Source: Takakia lepidozioides
Taxonomy: Eukaryota; Streptophyta; Takakiopsida; Takakiales; Takakiaceae
Assembly (NCBI GenBank): GCA_030704615.1
Contig: CM060734.1
Span: 42,116,042-42,180,041, forward strand
Reading direction: 5' to 3'
DNA length: 64,000 nt
Every line of letters starts with the position of its first letter. Position 1 is the first letter of the stretch. Positions 1 through 13,259 of this stretch are shown here, in pieces. Under the pieces are notes generated by a model. It made no database searches, had not been told where the DNA came from, and was given only the letters and a program-made list of their open reading frames with translations. Both the position numbers and the translations under genes were made by a program.

Positions 1-264
1 GTATTTCATCAGTCCAACCAACTTCCGGCAACAGTACAGTGCAGCTGAAGATGGAACAGGTGTTGAAGTCACTCTCTGAATTCCAAGAAATGTAAACGCA
101 TCTCATGTTTCCCACTCATCATCAACACCTCCTGTTCTTCCCTTCCTTGATCTCCACTCTTTGAAATGTTACAAATTACTCATACATCATTTTCTCTATC
201 CATAAAGAGGACATCTTGCCTAATGTGTTCTATGCAATGTACCTCGCAGTGTATGCAACCTCAC
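1..264. other. Intron or unresolved exon of the DYRKP-type gene
   Basis: This stretch lies downstream of the last exon I could place (donor CAG|GTGAGG just left of 265, minus strand). A further exon may start near 100 on the minus strand, but I found no reading I could match to the family, so none is called. Confidence 0.4.
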
Positions 265-3200
265 CTGGCTCTGCAGCCTGTCAAGCTCACCAGCCTGTAT
301 GTGCCCAAACAACTCATTAGTGTGGATTTGGTCCAACTCTGCCTGGATGTCCCGCCGTCCTTTCCCTTCCTTCATGCGGTAATACTCTTCCCCCGAAAAA
401 TATGAGTGCTGTCAGGCAATATGACACCAGCTTCAGTGTCAACTTTCCTTCGTGGGAGTGGGTCCAATGGGAAGGACATGACAGAGGAAGAATGTGCGAT
501 TGAGTGACAAATAGACAGCTACTCAATAAGGAGGTAGACAGTTGGCCAGTTTTAACAGAGAAGGGAGGAGTGAGGGAAGGAGAAGCAAAGACAGGGGGGG
601 TGGGGGAGATGTGGAGAAGAGAGAGAAGAGAGAGAACATACACTCATCCCGAAATGGAGGGAGGCAAGGCTGGGAGGGAGGGGGGGAGGGAGAGGGATGA
701 ACTAGAGCATGCCTCTTCGTCCACAAATGAGCGGTCATCGTCATCATACTTCTCAAATTCCTTCCCACGATTGGGACCTTGGACATTCTCTAAACTGGGA
801 CGTGCACACTCATCCTCACTGGGGTAATCAATCTCGTGTGCCAGAAACCATTCTTCATCTTCAATTGGTTGCCGGTGGTAGCCGGGATCATCGTCATCCT
901 CATAAGTATCTGAATACCAGTCGTCATCAGGATAGTCTACTGCCGACTCACTCCTGATGTTGCCAGCTAGAGAAAATCCAGATAGGGTCTCCGAACTTTC
1001 CTCAACAATGCCATGGCTGACTGACGGCCGTGTGGTTGCACTCAGCCGGCGAGTTCCTACCCAGAAAAACAATGTTACCTTAGAACAACCACAGCACATG
1101 CTAATAACCCCTGGTGAAACTAGAACCAATCATCTGCAGATACCACAGAACCAAATGATGCTCAGGGCATACTAAAGCAGCATTCAGCCACAGGAAACTC
1201 CACTCTATCAATGCAAATCCCAAATACTGCTACATGCCACCACCTGTAGCGGAAAAGAATGGAGCAGGCTATGGGTGGCCTTATCAGAAGCTGCCAAAGT
1301 TGATCAGGCAGGTCACTACCTCACCTCAGAACAAACATGTATTAGTGTCTGCTAGCATTGAAATGCATATACCTGAAGAAGAGATATCCTGGCCAATAGG
1401 AATGTCAACATATGATCCGAGTCCAAATGGAGTAGCTTCAGTGCTCATCAAAACTACCACTTCTGACCTTGCTCCCTCTTCACTACAGCCATCCTTCCCT
1501 GGTGCTTCAGAGGGCTTTGAATCAACTGATCGGACACGTACAGGTGGCAACTTAGGAAGCTCCTCTTGAGAAATCTTTTGAGTTACAACAGTTACCTTTG
1601 CATCTGGGCTCCCGATGCCTTTTTCTCCAACTGGTGCTACCCCCACTGGCTGTCCTCCTCCCTCATCTTGAGATACACCTGCACCTTGTGATTCACTGTC
1701 TTGTTCAGACAATCCGTGTTTGCTCACTGCTTTGCATGACCCTTGGTCTACCCTGCTATCCTGGCACTGCTCCTTGACACACCACCATACTCCTGAATCT
1801 GGTGCGAGTGAAGAACTTGTCTTGGGGAGGGCATGTGGAAAGTTTGTTGTGATGGGTGCATCATTCCACCCAGCCACATTCAGACCAATGCTGTTATTGT
1901 CTGTAAAGCCATTTTCTACAATACCTTTGTCTCTGGAGAGTGCAGCCAATTCCTCTCCCTCACTTTGCCCATAGCACAGCAGATCAACTTCCATGATAAT
2001 TTCGTGATGAAAGGAACTTCTCTTGTCGCACAGGGAAACTTGCTCTTTTAAGTCCTCTGTTTTCTCATAGACTATGCCCTTGTCTGGTACATGTGGTCCG
2101 TGATTGATCTTTTGCAAACAAAGGAATTAAATCTCAGTGTGTTGACAAAAAACCCTGCAGCTAACCCACTTAATTGTCCCTCAAAGAAAGTAACACCTGC
2201 TGGGTATTTGTCAAACATTGGTTAGGTTCCATCTTTCACCTAAAGCCTTCTACAGCAAATCTGAAGTCATGGTAGAAACAAACTGCTCAATGCAGGGATG
2301 CTAATCCACATTGGTCAGCCTTTGGTGTGGTATTAGTGCAGAACTCTTAAAAGACTACATGAGAAAGCTGAGACTTCATCCGGGTTGTCTTCATCGAAGT
2401 TCCTAGGAAAAAGAAATTGATAAATACTAGCATGAGACCTACTTATGAAGGTCTACATGAAGCAAGATCACCTGATTTAAGGGAAGAACCGAGAGAAGGT
2501 TAGCCATAGGTTCATTAGAATAAATCAGGGAATGGAAACCAAAGTGTCAAGGAATTTAACATGTATCAGTTGCTTTAAAACCAATATTCAGTTATATTCA
2601 GTAAAACTCTGCTGAAATAGTTGCCAAAGTGAAAAGACACATAATACTAATCAACCCAGGGTAGCTTGTCATGGCCCTTGCTCAAGAGCATAAAAAATTC
2701 CACCATAGGAAAGACCAGCTAATACTCCATGCCTACCTTGCTAGCTCTTTCTTGCTGGGTCACCCCCTTGTCTTTTTGAACCACCACCCTCCTTGCACCC
2801 GCAGCATTTCCTTCCTCTTGATTGAGCATTGCTTTGTCAGATTTTTTTGATTCCCATCTCTGCACAAATCACAGACTGAGTTAGGCAGCCTTGGCAACAG
2901 TTGTCCATCTTTCTTATTGCCTGTCTGTAAAATGATTTTCTCTTCAATTCTCCTGCACAGTGCAAATATGAATCTTCTGCAATATATTGCTACAGAGGCA
3001 ATCCATTAATCTAATAATACACATGCTCAGCTAGGCTTAAGTTACAACTTTCATACGAATTCTCCACTTATGCACCCACCTGCTTTAGAGCTTCTACTTT
3101 CCCCAAAGGAGGTTCAAGTGTGGGTTCCTGGAAACACACATCTCGTGCAACTGTTGGCCCCTTCTCCATCCGCACAAGGAGAGCTGTCCCTGAGTCTTCA

Positions 3201-4463
3201 TGGTTGATTCCTTGTGGAAACAAAGTGGCATCTACTTCCTCGTTTTCTTGAGAAGAGCTTTTCCAGTTGGAAGAGCTTGGTTGGACTTCTGTATCAATTT
3301 GTGAAACCTCTGCCTGCGTGTTTCCAAACGTATATATATTTGACGTGTATCCAATTTGAGATTGAATTAACTCTGTTGTAACAGCAAATATCTTCTACAT
3401 TACTGCTGACTGCTGTACAGTAGGTTACCAATTCTCTCTCACTTGGAAGGGTTTGCAGTATTATCCATAATTCTTGAAGCTACCCAGAAAGAATCTCCTG
3501 AACAGAAAAGAAATAGAGAGACATACAGAGAAGAGAAAGGAACTCAATAAGCCATACCGGGCAAAAGAGGGAGATAGAAACTTTACTACGACCAGAGAGA
3601 GCATGTACGCATAAGATGTTGTTTGCCATAACCTTGTGGCCATAGATCCCAGAGGGGAAGAGAGAGAGAATGTACTCATAAGACGTTGTTTGCCGTAGCC
3701 TTGTGGCCATTGACCCTGTGCCCAGTTTGAGCGGAACACTCATGAGAGGGAGAGAGAGAGATTATATTTTGTGTGAAAGTATATGTGTGCCTGTAACTCC
3801 TCAGCAATAGCCTTGAAAACTTGGGCCAGGCCATAATGCAGTAGCATCCCAATTCCAGTTCCAGTTTTTGGGCCCACATGTCAGGGTACACATCTAGCCA
3901 GATGTAGACAATCAATGACACAGGGATGACTGGAGGGTACTAAAATTGACCCTTGAAGTTCTTACCGGACACAATGACTTTTCTGGCAAGACAGCCACCA
4001 TTTCAGAGACTTGAGCATGGGTGACTGGAGGAAGTGAACCCCGATTCTTCAATGGGCCCAATACAGGCTTTTGTGAATCATGGGACTCAAGCTCACCACC
4101 CATAAACTCCATAAACAAAGCTTTGGGATCTTCAACCTTCACTACTGGCCAACGTTTGTTCATCTCTGATAGCACCCTCTCCTTTTCTGGCACTTGCCAA
4201 GCTGCCATTTGCTGTTTGAGCTCAGTGACAGCAGTTTCTTGGCCCCACCTCTCAGTATCCAATTTCTGTTGTTCTTGTGCTGCTCTCTCCTGCATTGTTT
4301 GCAGGTAAATGGTGGCATCGAGGTCAAGGTCATCATTGAGGGAAAGAGGGAGAGGTGCATTGTCTCGTTCCCGGGCCCTGACCTCTGCCTCTAGTGCAGC
4401 CTCAGCCTTGGTAAAATGATGCCGATGCAAATACTCCAGAATAATGTTAATAGTTTCTGTCAT
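265..4463 (-). CDS. DYRKP: DYRKP-type plant dual-specificity kinase, N-terminal part (3' end off the left edge)
   Basis: Six exons read on the minus strand: 4463-3966, 3313-3080, 2859-2737, 2108-1373, 1056-713 and 408-265. Phases agree throughout (0,0,0,1,0,0), giving 693 codons without a stop. The start ATG at 4463-4461 opens a LisH motif (MTETINIILEYLHRHHFTKA), followed by a charged coiled-coil-like stretch. Further on are a PKLPPVRVRS segment, DISSSGTRRL, an acidic tract, PIEDEEWFLAHEIDYPS and YFSGEEYYRM. From memory of the family, this order is typical of the plant DYRK group with N-terminal LisH, whose kinase domain is C-terminal; here it would lie left of base 1. The family is nuclear or cytoplasmic Ser/Thr/Tyr kinases; LisH usually mediates dimerisation. 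The intron between the last two exons appears to use a GC donor. Identity is by remembered motifs; the kinase domain itself is not visible. Confidence 0.72.
3605..3740 (-). repeat. Two tandem LINE B 3'-tail units in intron 1 of the DYRKP-type gene
   Basis: Two adjacent minus-strand copies (about 3605-3660 and 3665-3740) of the sequence that ends the long LINE B copy near 39840-39900. The shared core on the element strand is caatggccacaaggctacgg followed by caaacaacgtcttatgagta. No coding part of the LINE is present, so these are either extreme 5' truncations or a SINE sharing the LINE tail. Confidence 0.65.
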
Positions 4464-6190
4464 TCTCACTATACAAATTTATGTACTGGAAAGATCACAG
4501 CGGAAATGGTCTTCCAATCGACGCAGATCTTGGATCTCCCTTAACCCTAACTTGCTCGCACCACCATTCATCCCGAATATGAATAACCGACGAACGTGGA
4601 GGCCTCCGAATTGAAAGATGGAAACATGCCAATGCGCTTACGAGTCTAGGATAAACAGCTAACCTCCAAAGTCCCACACTGACAGCAATTTGTGTATACA
4701 CCTCCAATCCTCTCGCACTCTGTTCATCACTGGTGAACACCAACTTTTTTCCATACCTTGACCATCAACCTTTCGCCACGTTCCTAGAACAGAGAAGGCT
4801 CTTTGAACCCCAGCGAAACCGCTCATCTCCACTCCGTCGCCCCTTCCACAGCTAAGGATGCCTTACGACCAGACACTCAAGTTCACCAAGACCAACCCCT
4901 GGATAACCTACATTCGCACAAACAAAAAGCACTTTGAAGCAAACTACTTTGGAGAAACCAGGAGAATGCCTGACGGCTTGTTTCCTCCCGGTTCTACAGC
5001 TATACCACTTTGCGTCTGGCCGCCGATGCGAACTGAAGTCAGGACAAAGAAAGGGGAATCAGGACAAAGAAAGGAGAGAAAATACAGATAGAAAGAGATA
5101 GGTTTCTAGAATTGAGTAAATGCATGGAGTTAACTGAAACCGCCTACAGACAACACACCTTTGGCCTCTTTCTCAAGTTTCATGCATCCTTCACGCCAAC
5201 CGAAGGCAAGGTGGAGAAAAAAACGCTTTCTCAGCGGTCACACTTCCCCGAGCTTCTATATAATGCACTCCTCCTTGAATGAAGCGTCCAAGAAACGGTG
5301 CAATGTCCACTCCTCGCCTTCAAACGAAGCACCGCAACAAAAAGCGACACTGCAACAATATATACTCTAACTACAATTTCCGAAGCTACATTCCCAATTT
5401 CGACAGAGCGACGAACCCCGCACTTTCCAAAAGCACTCCACGCAAAAAATACATGACTCGCTTGCGTGTTCCAGGCGCCATGACTGAATCCTTCCAGTTG
5501 CCTAACCGCATTCAACAGCCATACATTGTGGCCTATATTACTGTTGTTTGTGAGGCACAGCGAGGGGAAGAGCGGGAACGAGCGAGCAAAGAGCTACTTA
5601 CCAAATATCATTGCGTTTAACTTCCCCTCAAGTGGCTATCCCTCTGCTAAATTTGCTTGTGCTCCTGCCGCTCCAGCTCCGTACCCAATCTTGTGACAAC
5701 ACTTGTTCTTAATGTTCCTGCCATGTGGGGCTTGCACACATACTGAGATGCGAAACAAGAATGGAATTCAACTTTATTACAAGAATCGGGAACATAACGT
5801 ACCATCCCTTTGTTACCGCGTTTCTTCAGGAATGGTTGATTCGTTCATTCGTCCAAGATCGGCATCGTTGAAAGAAGACAAAGGATGTAACACTAAACAA
5901 AGGCTCTGCACGGAGATTATTATGAGCCCAATGATTGCATCACCTGTGGGTCTGCGGTTCAGTCTCATGTACCGTATGCCTCATGCTCACAGTTTCGAGC
6001 CCCACGCCTGTATAAAATAAGGAGTCTTATTATTGTTCAAATGTTATATTCTGGTATATTTCTATTTATTTTTTCCTGCTAAATGAATGATCACAGTTTT
6101 TGTTATTTTGCTTTGTTTCTAAAGGGTACTTAACTAGTGACACCTGGGATTAATTACAGTGGAAAGGGGAAAATATAACACCACACAACA
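4464..6190. other. Upstream region of the DYRKP-type gene; no gene recognised
   Basis: This holds the 5' side of the minus-strand LisH gene. Several short open frames on both strands (for example 4858-5091 plus and 5279-5620 plus) have no recognisable domain or splice structure. A few hundred bases upstream of 4463 are probably promoter and 5' UTR, but no core element is distinct enough to call. Confidence 0.35.
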
Positions 6191-6195
6191 AGGTT

Positions 6196-6272
6196 AGGTA
6201 GGAGGGTTCGAACCCGGATCACCGTGGGTGGCAATCTATGCACTATCCAACTGAGCATCACCAGAGTGTAAC
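6196..6272 (-). repeat. tRNA-like sequence, probable SINE head
   Basis: On the minus strand a box-A-like TGCTCAGTTGGATAGTGCA is followed about 30 bases later by a perfect box B (GGTTCGAACCC at 6214-6204). The middle does not form a convincing anticodon arm and the acceptor ends do not pair well, so a functional tRNA is unlikely. A tRNA-derived SINE or degenerate tRNA is more plausible. Confidence 0.4.
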
Positions 6273-6789
6273 TTCATCTTCGTTGGCCTCTCATTTTAAA
6301 TGAATAGCATCTTGATTGCACAAGCCTGAGGAGGCCTGTGGGCCAGGTCCAAAGAAAGGGTGACCCTACCATGGCCCGGGTCCAGGTCGTAGGGTCTGCC
6401 GCTACAGACCTACTTATTGAGAGGATCTGTTGCCTTATCCTACCATTGTGGCTACCCAAATTACCGAAAGGAAAAAAAAGGGCCTTTTTTTTCCAAATTT
6501 GGACATGGCAAGGGGGTCTTAGGTAACCACCTTGTTAGAGGCAGTCATGGAGGAGATAGCCACATCAGCTCTCCAGCCACTTCATTAATAGCCAAAATCT
6601 GACTTCCCCTGTTACATCCCTTTCATTAAGGATGTTGGTTGTTGGTTCTTGTGCTTACAATGCCTAGTTATGGAAAGAGTATGCCTGGAGCTTTGTCCTT
6701 TCCAAGAAGTTCCAGAGCCCGCGAGAGCTCTAGTTTGGTAAAAAAGGAGCATCAAGGGAAGCTGCATCCTCCCTGGAAACTTTGGAGGG

Positions 6790-8280
6790 GATAAAGGCCA
6801 CCACCAATTCCCTATGGCTTAGCTCCACAGGGGTAGGGGGGCAGGCAGCAAACATAGCAGTGAAGTAACGAAAGGTTCCTTTGCTATCAGTTTAGGCTCA
6901 GAGATCACAGAACCATCCTGGCAGATAATGGACGCAATGGACTGGCCAGCAAGCCTTTGCTTTGGCCAAGAGAAAAAAATATTTGTCCATTCTTTCCCCA
7001 TGAAGAGACCAGCTAACCCCTGCATGGATACGCATGGAATCAATCTTGAAATTGATAAGAGATCGCAGATTACACTTCGCCTGATACAATGAATGTTCTG
7101 TGTCAGGATCAAGAAAACCATTCTCCAATCTTTTCTGACGAACCAGAATACATTTAGTCAGACAAGCTTCCTTCTGCTTACGCCGTAGGGCCAGATCTCT
7201 AGCTAGGGTCTGGCGAAGCTTCCTACAGGATTGCAACTTTTGAAGGAAACGCAGAGTAGGGGAGGCAACATCAGCCGCTGCGGTTGACCAGGCATTTTTG
7301 AGAATTTGCACACCAGGGAGTTATTCAACTTGAAATAAGAATAGTTTTAGTGACATGGCCCCTAGAAAGACTGTCAGAAATGTTCATGTGGTTGGTAACA
7401 ATAGCCTAACTTGGAAACGATTGCAAATTGTTTTTAAAAATGCCATCTACACATGTGGTATTAGGGGTATATGTAGAGCAGTTTCACTCGGGGCCTGTTC
7501 ATTCTAGAGTGGTTCAGGAATTACTGTGGCCCAGGAATTACAGTGGGGGGCTTATGTAATAAGGCCACGTGTATTAAGAAATGAGATCCAAAAAAAGAAG
7601 GGAGGAACGCTAGATGTATTAAATTGGCCAAATTTAGATAGGGAGTCGTGTAGGGCTGACATGTGTCCAGGGCCTTCTAGAAGGGTCCAGGCGGGCTTCT
7701 ATAAAGGTCCCACAGCCCTGAGAGGGTTAATGTACCTTCTTACAATGCAGGATTGTACTAGAGGAATCTGCGTTTCCTAAAATAATCCAGGTTCCATGGA
7801 GCTTTCTTTCTCCTAGTGTTGTGGAACTTCCAATCTACCCCCCTTATTGGACATACAAAGGAGCCACTTGAATTTTTATGAATTTGGTCATCAAATTCGG
7901 AGAGGACACTTGTAACCCTCCATAGACGGATTCTGAATGAGGAGGAGGTCCGTGCCTCAGGAAAATTCATAAATATGGCAAAACACCTTGGTCAAAGTGC
8001 GTGTTTCCTTGAATATTTTGTGTGGAGTTGAAGAATCCTGGAAATTTGTTTTAATCTACCAATTCCATCTGTCATTCTTCCACAATTTTGTCAGTAGCTA
8101 CATTAGTATGTATCTCCGAATGGGTAATGAATCTTCTCTGGGCAGATACAGCCTCATCCATGAGAGTAGGTCCCGGTTTGGGGGTGGCCCACCAAAAGGG
8201 CTCCTGGCGCATAGGGGTTAAGGCAAGGAGATATTCTACCTTCCTACCAAAATATAAAGAATTACAAGTGTAACCCACAC
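6790..8280 (-). mobile_element. Decayed LINE fragment (endonuclease/RT linker region)
   Basis: The best piece, 7311-6898 minus, encodes a basic region ending GERMDKYFFLLAKAKA, which resembles the segment between endonuclease and reverse transcriptase in non-LTR retrotransposon ORF2 proteins. It continues in another frame with IASIICQDGSVISEPKLIAK. Weaker segments around 7970-7758 and 8278-8072 look like the same element further upstream, with several frameshifts. No endonuclease or RT catalytic motif is intact. The copy is dead and 3'-truncated. Confidence 0.5.
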
Positions 8281-9690
8281 CTTTCTACCAAATAGATACC
8301 TAGTGAGGATGGGAACTGTGCTGCCCACAAGCAGCAGTCCTGTTGACTGGTTCGTCGAGATGCTCTTAGTATGATGAAATGTCGTGATGACATGCACTTG
8401 TCCAAAGGTGGCAGGTAGCAGTGTCCTGAACTGTCATGGTCCAAGTGTGCGCATGACATCGCTTCCGTCTGGAGTTGCAAATGACACAAATGGAAGCTCC
8501 TATTCAAGGAATGACTGCTTGTGTCAGCACACCTGTCCATGCAAGAGGTTTCCACTGTAGTTGTGTCTCAACTGGTATCACAAATTTTTGTGACATAAAC
8601 GTTTGCTCTATCATTGTGTATAACTTTTTTTTTTTGGTTGCTTTTTTAAAGGGGAAGGGGAGGGAGCCCTTTGGAGCTTTATTCTAACATTCCAAAAGAA
8701 ACACATATACCTTGCCAGGAATGCAATGGTAGTATGTGTGTAAGTATGTACCGCCTAGAGCCCAACCTCTCTGGAAAGAGGGCGGTAGCCTATGAGCTGG
8801 AAGTACTCATGACTGCTGATCGTCCTAGACTTACCGCCCTACGGCGAAAGGCACCAATTTCAAATCCAATCTCGTCTGACAATGCCCAGCTCTGACAACA
8901 CATGAATCTAAGGGCAGGACCTGAGCGAAAAGGTGCACAACATCATTCCTTGGCCGACGCTTGGATCCTCGAACTGGATGAAGCCATCTATCAGATATTT
9001 ATGACAGTTTGTTTTAAGGAAAAGCGGCGCATGTCACACGGCACATGTCATGCGAAAGAAGACACCTCAACTGCCGCAGTATGTAATTCTCCGTGTCTGC
9101 TCACTTCTCTGATTCCTTCTTCTATGACACTTTGCAGGTGTACCGATGTGCCTCGCGGTTATTACTGTTGAAGGCTCACTCTTGCCGTTTGCAGGGTGCG
9201 CGATGATGAAACGTTGGACAATAGGTAATCGTAAACACTAACACAGAAGACACTGCGACAAAGCTGAGCGGGAGGACTAGTTCATGATGCTAAAACACAG
9301 GGGTCTAAAAACAGGATGATAAAAAGAAATCCTTCATGTGCATCTATGGTAAGAGTGTTTTCAAAGATGAGAAGAGATTAAATGTGTGCAGGTTACGCAT
9401 TTGGAGATGGTAGCAGTGAACTGTAAATGTAGCCTATGTTACAAGGTAGCAACAGCATGGTCTCACAAGAATTCCAAGAAAGAGCAGGGTGAGGCCTTGC
9501 CTCTTGCAGTCTCGATGTCTCTTCTATTCCCAAACCTCCTCCTGTTACCTGTATTAGTACTAGTGCCAGTTAATCTCAATTTTGCGACTGGCAAATCTAA
9601 CACATCCATGAGAATCATGCCAAAATTGATGTTCTCCATCTCCCTGCTCATCGACAACAACAACACTCTCCATGAACATGGGGTGAGAGA
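8281..9690. other. No gene recognised
   Basis: Short open frames only, none with a domain I recognise and no convincing exon series. A T-rich run at about 8627-8650 is the only simple-sequence feature. Confidence 0.3.
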
Positions 9691-9699
9691 GCAACAGCA

Positions 9700-10804
9700 T
9701 GATTGGCCTCCTCTCTAGTGAGGCTGTGCTTTGCAAGCTGCTCACTGGGCACAAAGTCACGCTCTTGTTCATCTGTCTCAAGCTTGCGTAGATGTCGAAG
9801 TGGACATAATCACTCAGGGACTTGTAGAAAGCAACGAAGAATATAACAATGGAACTCTTGAACATCAAATCCTGGTAACTTTGAAAACTAAAGAGCAAAC
9901 ACACAAATGCAACCATGGAGATAAGGACCTTATACAGAATAAGACACAAGGAAGCAGGAAGGGGTCGCCTTATTCCTATTGTAACCTTCGTCGTCAACAA
10001 GCTCCACTGGTGTCCCATCTTCCATGTGAGATAAGATGATTAGATTGTGTAGAAGTCGGACTCTGCTTTCGAGAGTAGCATTCTCAGCAGTTCCATTTAA
10101 AAGACACTTCAAAATGAATATCCAGAATACCTGGGTAACTCGAACTCTTTCCTCATCTCATGCAACAACTTAGCAGAAATGACGATATCACGCATGGGGC
10201 CATCTCGGAAAATGCAGTCCCGCACGTCATGAGTAAGTTGCCCTGGGTTCACAGAACCATCTCCCCTGCCATACAAATCTCGGCATCACCAGGTTGTAGG
10301 GCTGAATGGCAGTGTTCAGACTAATACAATTCCAGCTTTGGCATTTATGTCATCATATTGAACTGGCTCTTTGCCAGTTTCCAGGCCTACTAGGTTTGCA
10401 TAAGCATTGCAAACACAAACAATGTGACTAGGTTGGGCTGAAAGCAGATCCCTCGTCATCGTCTTCGTTGGCTCCACCATTCCCACCATCAAAAGTAACT
10501 AAGGCCAACCTATACCCTTCCTCTACCTCATTGTCCATGTTTTCCCTTCCTTCTTCCACCTCCATGTCTCCTTCTTCCTCATCTGGTTCGTCCTCGTCCT
10601 CCTCGTCATCAGATGTTTCATTTGACCTCCTCCTTTTCCTGCTGTTGTGGCGGCGGATTTCGTTATCAATTCTGAGAACTTTCCGGCCCTTGGAACCCAC
10701 CTCCACCTTGAGCAAGCCGGCCTCATGCTTGAAGTGGTAGGGCGCCCGGAAGCAGAAAAGGGAGAGGTCCGTAAACTCCAGCAGCTCATCCATTTTCCTG
10801 CAAC
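9700..10804 (-). CDS. Unidentified gene, several probable exons
   Basis: Minus-strand segments look coding and are bounded by plausible splice sites. (1) About 10804-10520 follows acceptor TTGCAG and reads MDELLEFTDLSLFCFRAPYH, then a basic patch (RRHNSRKRRR) and a long Asp/Glu-rich tail, with a possible donor near 10518. (2) About 10285-10136 reads HDVRDCIFRDGPMRDIVISA then KLLHEMRKEFELPR, with donor CAG|GTATTC. (3) About 10107-9996 includes ESRVRLLHNLIILSHMEDGT, with donor GAAG|GTTACA. (4) About 9890-9700 is weaker. The basic/acidic composition of exon 1 suggests a nuclear protein. I do not recognise the family. It is unclear whether these exons belong with the DUF3444-like exons just upstream. 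Confidence 0.4.
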
Positions 10805-12441
10805 CAAATCAAACCATTTTCCTGAAGTGGCAGCCATCTCATGGAACTATACTCACTACAGCAAGTGGAATTTGGATTCTCCGCTGGTAAAACATGATAA
10901 TACATGTCGAAAGGAAGGCTACTGAGGGCACCAAACATTGAAATTAAACAGTGTACTGCAGTAAGGGAGAGAGAAATCACCGGTAAGTGTCCCGATCCGA
11001 TGTTTTCTGCAAAAGACGGCAACGTGCATAAAATCCCTCCCTGCCTGGTTTCGCTGCCTCCAGGCTGTTGATGAGAATAGTACTGTCCACCACATACTGA
11101 CACCACACATCCCAAATATACACACAGTGTCAGGTCACACCATTTACTACATGTCCCACCACCGTGCCTATAAGCCCTAGAATCAACTAGTATGTGTGTC
11201 ATCTGGCCCTTCCAGACATTTGAGCATATCCTGTCCGATTCGCATGACAACCTCTAGAAGAAGCAGACATGTGCATGCCGTGTCTGTCTCTTCCAGAGAT
11301 TCGGTGCATGTTGCAATGATATGTACCAACCTCAGAGAGACACCTAACTGTGTGTCTCCTACAGAGACATCTTTCAGAGATCCTATGCAACCTTGGAGAT
11401 ACATGGACTTCGGAGATTAAACAACGTCCAATTATGAGAGGTGCTCCTGCAAAGGATTAGTACAGTATTGAAAGGATTACCTACTGTTAGGATTTAGGGA
11501 ACTTACGACAAAGTAACGACTCCAAGTTTGTGGGCAGTTAACTGCCCACACCTCCTCATGTCCAGGATAAATGAAGATTTTGTCTTGCACTTTCAAATAA
11601 GTAGTCACCCTGCGCCAAAGAGCCACAAAATAAACAGCATTTGGTCCTTCAGTGCTCTGTCACATTACTACTGAATGTGGATGCAGACTGATGCCATGCA
11701 GGTCAGTGAGTTATTAGTAAACTTTCCCTTGGAATATTGGCTATGGTATACTCTCGATGGCACAGACCCCCTTTACTCAAAGACTCGTGGGATTCTCACC
11801 TGCCCAGGTATGAAACAGGAGGGTTGGTATGGTCAGTGTAAGGGTGTTTTGGCCAGCACTCTGTAACCTTGACAGAGCAGACATGGTTCAATAACTGCCA
11901 AAGAGAACTTCCCATGTGACCAGTGCCTATAATGTACGGTTGAGAGCATACCCATCACTGACACTAACCCCCTCACAGGGTATGTCTTCGGGTTAGACCA
12001 CAAGGATTATGAAAACTCAGCCTGTTTACAGAGGTGGGTGTGTGCAGTTGCTGAAGACATTGGGATCTCCCTCTTCATGTCAGAATATCCTCGGTAGGAA
12101 AAGGAAATGATGTTCTGTCTCCACCTAATGGGATGTGGCATAATCGACAAATTCTACATCAGTCCATCAGTGTGTAGGAGGCACAATCCCAAATCCTCAT
12201 TGGCTTGTGCACAACCAGCCAGAATTCTGATAAACAGAGAATGACATCATGCTTAAAAAAGTTAACATGCTTCCCACAATGCCACTTTATTTGTGAATTT
12301 GGCTATAGGTGTGACATTGCCAGTATCAGTCAGGGAAAGAAAAAGACCCAAATTAAAATTACTGCATCTGCAGGAAGCTCAAGAGATAATAGGGTAGAGA
12401 TAGCAAAGTATGGGAGACCCATGTTGTTCAGATGCATATAC

Positions 12442-13250
12442 CTGTGAGAGAAGGCCAACCAAGAATCTTGAATATCTACTTCCTTCCTTACTTCCAGAAG
12501 TCCAGCCCCACGGTTTGGGTTCCATTCGTCAGCCTCATCCTCCAGATAGGGCAAAGTCATCTCAAGGTATTGCCTGCGTCATGGGAGGATAGGGAGGAAA
12601 TAACAGCTTTCAGTCTGGAGCTGAGCTATGATTTCTTTAAAACAAGCTTTCAAAGTATCCCGATTCATAAGGGAGAAACTGAAATCATCTGACCAGATCA
12701 AAGACATTTCTAGAGTGAGCAGTGAAGGACAATGGGCTTATAATTATGCAGGGATAGTATGAAGAACAATCAGGCCTGGAACTCTTGTCTTTAACCCAAC
12801 ACGAGCGAGCCAAGGGTCATAAATTACGCACATTTCAATACGTAGAGGTTGCTTGGTTACATTGCGCTTTGAACCAGGATCGTCAAAGGGAGAGAACCTG
12901 TCACCACTTCTTTTCAGAATGCGGGCATACCAGTTGGGTCGCTCATGCTGGTTGAACAATGCCCACAACTGCGAACAGATCCAAACTATCATTAGAAACT
13001 CCTTGTTAGAGATGCAAGAAAGACAAGAGAAGCAGCCTCACTCCAAGTTTTCAACACTCCGGATCAATGGATTACATAAGTGAAATTTGGCTTTATCCAA
13101 AGAAAGTCCTCTGAAATGCAATCATGAGAGCTTTACATTTTATCAGTCAGCCAGCAAACAAGGGAGATAGAGGAATACCTCTCCAGGATCCATAGCAGAG
13201 CATTCATCCTCCTTTACCGGTCCCAAGATACAGACAGGCTCTGAGGATTC
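12442..13250 (-). CDS. DUF3444-like domain gene (partial exons)
   Basis: One exon begins after acceptor TTCGCAG at 12968 and reads LWALFNQHERPNWYARILKR, then LRIEMCVIYDP. This resembles the GQ-WALY...MPR-YARI core of DUF3444, a plant domain often attached to DnaJ proteins. Further on, an exon ending at 12442 (donor TCTCACAG|GTATAT) carries a Trp, then GLLEVRKEV and WLAFSHR, matching the later FSH-containing part of the domain in the right order. A possible upstream exon at 13250-13180 reads SSEPVCILGPVKEDECSAMD. No J domain was found. The exact 3' end of the first exon and the gene's start and stop are unresolved. Function of DUF3444 is not well established. Confidence 0.45.
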
Positions 13251-13259
13251 ACGGATATT

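Noticed and set aside
504-827. Open frames on both strands across a GA/GGGA-rich stretch
   Set aside because: Low-complexity sequence within the DYRKP intron; frames remain open because of base composition and show no domain.
6196-6272. Functional tRNA gene
   Set aside because: Box A and box B are present, but the anticodon arm and acceptor stem do not fold properly; kept only as a SINE-like repeat.
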